Below are positions 61,238 to 64,000 of a DNA stretch of 64,000 nt, piece after piece. Origin of the DNA: HXMU1420-13 sp024742815 (GTDB lineage: Bacteria > Bacteroidota > Rhodothermia > Balneolales > Balneolaceae); the NCBI GenBank assembly GCA_024742815.1, contig JANSXX010000010.1:1-64000 (forward strand). Reading direction: 5' to 3'. Every line of letters begins with the position of its first letter. Position 1 is the first letter of the stretch. The notes under the pieces were generated by a model. The model had not been told where the DNA came from. It ran no database searches and worked only from the letters and a program-made list of their open reading frames with translations. Position numbers and translations under genes: made by a program.

Positions 61238-62131
61238 TCAGTTCAAAATGTCTACCGGACGCGCAATCATAATTCCGGTGTTCTTAGAATTGGGTTTCAG
61301 GAAAGAGGAGATTGGTTCATCAGAAATTTCAACTTTTAAACTCGATTGGGAAGCATGCATTAAATGTAGTTTTCCATTTTGTTCAACCAACACTCCAACA
61401 TGAGCAACATCCAACCCATTTATGCTGGTGGTTAGGCCAATAATGTCGCCTTCCTTTAACAAATGCTCATACTCGGCAATGTTCTCTTTTGGTACGTAGT
61501 AGTAATTATTGCTATTTATTTGAGCTTCCTGTTGCTCGATGATGGAAACGTATTCAGGATTCTGAGATAAATGTTTATAGCTATCCGGATTCGAACTCAT
61601 AAAGCTCACTTTGTTAGGAAAAGGTGCTCCAAAACTGTCGGCCGGGGTGCTTACCAAATTGTTAGCACTATTATTGTAAATCCAATCACTGAAGTAGTGT
61701 AATCTTGATGGATACTCATTAAGTTGACCATCCCGATAACGGATTTTTTTGATCTCTGCGGCGAATTGTTCAAACGATTGATTTTCGGATTTCAGAGTTC
61801 GAGCGAGTGCCAACAGGTTTTCAGCATACGTAGTGCAATCCAGTTCCCGTAAATTCACAATCAGTTTTTCTTCCTCGTTTACTTCCAGCGTATGCGCAAC
61901 ATATTCATTCCCCAAAAAATACTTCCCAATTTCAGGAATTAACACATTGATCGGTTGATCGGCCTCGTCTTGGAATCGCTCAACAATATCCGCAAATATG
62001 GCTGCATCTTGTTCGGTGTAGGTGATGTCTGGGTTTTCAAGTTTTACTTCAGATTTGCCTGATTGATTTTGAGCGCAGGCGCCTGATGAGATCAACGTCA
62101 AAAACAGGGGAAGAAGACTTAATTGTTTCAT
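61238..62131 (-). CDS. DUF1460 amidase-like lipoprotein or periplasmic protein
   Basis: A 297-residue protein with a signal peptide that ends LISSGACAQN, which may be a lipobox (Cys19). The DUF1460 domain is an NlpC/P60-like cysteine fold: Cys99 in RELDCTTYAENLLALA and His244 in LDVAHVGVLVE. Structural members act on murein peptides as N-acetylmuramoyl-L-alanine amidase-like enzymes. It is placed between the GlmM-like gene, which supplies murein precursors, and msrB. Confidence 0.85.
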   Translation of the reverse strand: MKQLSLLPLFLTLISSGACAQNQSGKSEVKLENPDITYTEQDAAIFADIVERFQDEADQPINVLIPEIGKYFLGNEYVAHTLEVNEEEKLIVNLRELDCTTYAENLLALARTLKSENQSFEQFAAEIKKIRYRDGQLNEYPSRLHYFSDWIYNNSANNLVSTPADSFGAPFPNKVSFMSSNPDSYKHLSQNPEYVSIIEQQEAQINSNNYYYVPKENIAEYEHLLKEGDIIGLTTSINGLDVAHVGVLVEQNGKLHLMHASQSSLKVEISDEPISSFLKPNSKNTGIMIARPVDILN

Positions 62132-62136
62132 GGCCG

Positions 62137-63483
62137 TTAAATGATTGAAGTTACCTTAGCTGCAAATGCGTTGGCAGCATCCACAGATTTTCCTTCGGAA
62201 TAAACGCGGATAATAGGTTCGGTATTTGATTTTCTAAGATGAACCCAACCTTCCTCAAAATCAACTTTTACTCCATCAATGGTAATTGGATTTAATGAGC
62301 TAAATCGTTCCTTTACGGTTTCCAGTACTTCGTCTGCATCTTTGCCAAGCTCATCTAACTGGATCTTATTTTTGCTCATAAAATAATTGGTGTACCTAGC
62401 TCGAAGCTCAGAGGCTTCTACTTTTTGCTCGGCCAGATGTTGTAACACGCAGGCAATTCCAACCAACGCATCTCTTCCGTAGTGTAAATCGGGCACAATA
62501 ATTCCTCCACTGCCTTCGCCGCCAACAACGGCTTCCACCTCTTGCATTTTTTTCACCACATTAATTTCACCAACTTTGGAGCGATGACAGATTTGCCCAT
62601 ATTTTTTTGAGATGTCATCAGCCACTCGAGATGAGGACAGATTTGTGGTTGTTGGACCGGCTTTTTTTGATAGAATAAAGTCAAACACGGTAGCTTGAGT
62701 GTATTCTTCCCCGAATAACTCGCCTTTTTCATCAACTAAAGCAAGTCGGTCGGCATCCGGATCGGTAACAACGCCTAAATCTGCGTTAGTTTGCTTTACC
62801 AAATCACAAATTTCAGTGAGATGCTCGGGTAATGGTTCCGGATTGTGTGGGAAAATTCCATTTGGTTCGCAGTGAATTTTATGGATGTTCTCAACTCCAA
62901 GTGCTTCGAGGAGTTTGGGTACCGAAATGGAGCCTGCACCATTTACAGCATCCACTGCTACCGATAGATGTGCATTTTTGATAATGTTTGCATCGATAAA
63001 TGGAAGAGCTAAAATCTGTTCGATGTGATAATCGACTAAGGATTCATCATCACACTCCACACCAATTTTATCAAATCGTTGATAATTGAATGAACCGGAA
63101 TCGTTGATGTTAATCATCTCCGTACCTTGATCAGCATCCATGAATTCACTCGTTCCATTTAGCAGTTTAAGTGCATTCCATTCGGCCGGATTATGACTTG
63201 CTGAGATGATGATGCCACCCGCGGCTTTATATTTCAGCACGCCCATAGCTACGGTTGGGGTAGGCACGATCCCAACGCGAACCACATCACATCCCACACT
63301 TTTAAGCGTGGCAGCAACAATGTCTTCGCACAATTTACCGGTTACCCGACTGTCGCGACCGAGTACTACGGTTCCACCGCCTACCCAGGTTCCGTAGGCA
63401 GCGGTAAAGCGTGCCAAATTCTCTGGAGTTAAATCTTCACCGAAAATCCCTCGGATTCCCGAAACGGATACCATTAATGCCAT
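62137..63483 (-). CDS. glmM: Phosphoglucosamine/phosphohexomutase (GlmM-like)
   Basis: A 448-residue enzyme. I use the ATG at 63483 rather than one at 63522, because MALMVSVSGIRGIFG begins the family sequence and sits 2 bp after the upstream stop codon. The phosphoserine loop is SASHNP (Ser96), the metal loop DPDADRLAL, the sugar loop GGEGSGG, and the phosphate-binding end RKSNTEPIIRVYSEG. It converts glucosamine-6-P to glucosamine-1-P for murein and lipopolysaccharide. Phosphomannomutase activity cannot be excluded from sequence alone. Confidence 0.9.
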   Translation of the reverse strand: MALMVSVSGIRGIFGEDLTPENLARFTAAYGTWVGGGTVVLGRDSRVTGKLCEDIVAATLKSVGCDVVRVGIVPTPTVAMGVLKYKAAGGIIISASHNPAEWNALKLLNGTSEFMDADQGTEMININDSGSFNYQRFDKIGVECDDESLVDYHIEQILALPFIDANIIKNAHLSVAVDAVNGAGSISVPKLLEALGVENIHKIHCEPNGIFPHNPEPLPEHLTEICDLVKQTNADLGVVTDPDADRLALVDEKGELFGEEYTQATVFDFILSKKAGPTTTNLSSSRVADDISKKYGQICHRSKVGEINVVKKMQEVEAVVGGEGSGGIIVPDLHYGRDALVGIACVLQHLAEQKVEASELRARYTNYFMSKNKIQLDELGKDADEVLETVKERFSSLNPITIDGVKVDFEEGWVHLRKSNTEPIIRVYSEGKSVDAANAFAAKVTSII

Positions 63484-63485
63484 AA

Positions 63486-64000
63486 TTATTGATTTAATAT
63501 CGTTTGTAATTGTTGAATCCAATCTTCATTACCCGGAAAACGCGGATTAACTTGGCGCACTTTTTGTGCTATTTCTAAAGCCTTACCGAACTGCTTATCA
63601 ATACCGTAAGCACCGGATAAATTGTATAACATTTGAGGGTCGTTTGGATTTAATCGACGTGATTCCTCTAAAAAACGAATCCCTTCTTTAGCGTTGCCTT
63701 TTTGAACTTCAATTGCACCCAGCATTTTGGTGATAAATGCATCTCTTGGATTGATTGAATATGCTTCGCGTAGCAGCGGTTCGGCTGCATCAAAATCGTT
63801 CTGGTCTAAATAAATACGGGCAGCAAAAATATAGGGCGACTCATTCCAAGGTTGGTTACGAATCAAACCCAGATATTCGGCAACGGCTTTTTCTTTTTGT
63901 CCTGTTCGTTCAAAGTGATCGGCTAAATGTACCTTTGCTTTATCCCAACTCATATTAAAATGAACCGTTCGAAATGCCAGGCTATCCACAATAGAAATAG
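63486..64000 (-). CDS. TPR protein, 5' partial at the window edge
   Basis: The last 170 or so residues of a protein that runs past the right edge; the frame is open to base 64000, so the GTG at 63989 need not be the start. It has at least three TPR units (AVAEYLGLIRNQPWNESPYIFAARIYL, AEPLLREAYSINPRDAFITKMLGAIEV, GIRFLEESRRLNPNDPQMLYNLSGAYG in pieces). These mediate protein contacts. The main domain lies outside the window, so the role cannot be named. Confidence 0.8.
   Translation of the reverse strand, partial: ISIVDSLAFRTVHFNMSWDKAKVHLADHFERTGQKEKAVAEYLGLIRNQPWNESPYIFAARIYLDQNDFDAAEPLLREAYSINPRDAFITKMLGAIEVQKGNAKEGIRFLEESRRLNPNDPQMLYNLSGAYGIDKQFGKALEIAQKVRQVNPRFPGNEDWIQQLQTILNQ

Overview
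The window looks like a chromosomal segment of a Bacteroidota-type bacterium of the Balneolota/Rhodothermota group (Balneolaceae-like). This rests on a C-terminal sorting tail of the type IX secretion kind ending a giant surface protein (core QNYPNPFNPST followed by a YNLLGQPV-type strand), a Bacteroidetes-style promoter of the form TTG-N19-TATCTTTG, Bacteroidetes-type omega and TlpA/DUF4369-like proteins, and moderate-to-low GC. The genus is inferred. I saw no rRNA, tRNA, CRISPR array or prophage.

Layout. 1-12.8 kb: the 3' part of one enormous adhesin-like gene built from BspA/DUF285 repeats, cadherin-like and PKD-like domains, propeller-like repeats and three near-identical GLUG-type modules. 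13-16 kb: two cation antiporters (Ca/Na exchanger and NhaA). 16-21 kb: DNA repair genes (an AlkA-like HhH protein, an ATP-dependent ligase and an MBL-fold exonuclease) with an OprB-like porin. 21-28 kb: a FISUMP-like protein, a sulfide:quinone reductase-like flavoprotein, OxyR with a membrane partner, an HD hydrolase, an atypical GH3 lipoprotein and a thioredoxin-like lipoprotein. 28.3-34.2 kb: the most unusual region, with an anti-sigma-like membrane TPR protein, a 1066-residue TPR-CHAT protease anchored in the membrane, three tandem almost identical 66-residue lipoprotein genes, and a sigma-70-like factor. A 9-bp word, TTTGTTACA, recurs in the non-coding regions here. 34.2-37.9 kb: the other half of the ligase-associated repair set (Lhr-like helicase and PdeM phosphoesterase), cotranscribed with an unknown membrane protein.

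38-41.2 kb: acetyl-CoA synthetase, then an array of REP-like paired hairpins surrounding an IS200/RAYT-like Y1 transposase gene whose stop codon lies inside one of the hairpins. 41-46 kb: alanine dehydrogenase, LigA and a RodZ-like protein. 46-51 kb (+ strand run): ComF, a membrane protein, a histidine phosphatase, MenG/UbiE, FabZ, PanB, SurE. 51-57.5 kb (- strand run): YicC, Gmk, omega, CoaBC, an unknown protein, a lipase, an SDR-like protein and an M20 peptidase-like protein. 57.5-60.2 kb: a carbamoyltransferase/DUF5989/SxtJ operon behind a good promoter. 60.2-64 kb: DinB-like protein, MsrB, DUF1460 protein, GlmM-like mutase and a TPR protein running off the right edge.

The best candidate for an undescribed system is the CHAT/sigma/anti-sigma/lipoprotein-triplet locus. 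My working model is a surface or periplasmic signalling circuit in which the CHAT protease acts on the anti-sigma protein or on the lipoproteins; the wiring is inference. Residue positions and repeat counts were made by eye.
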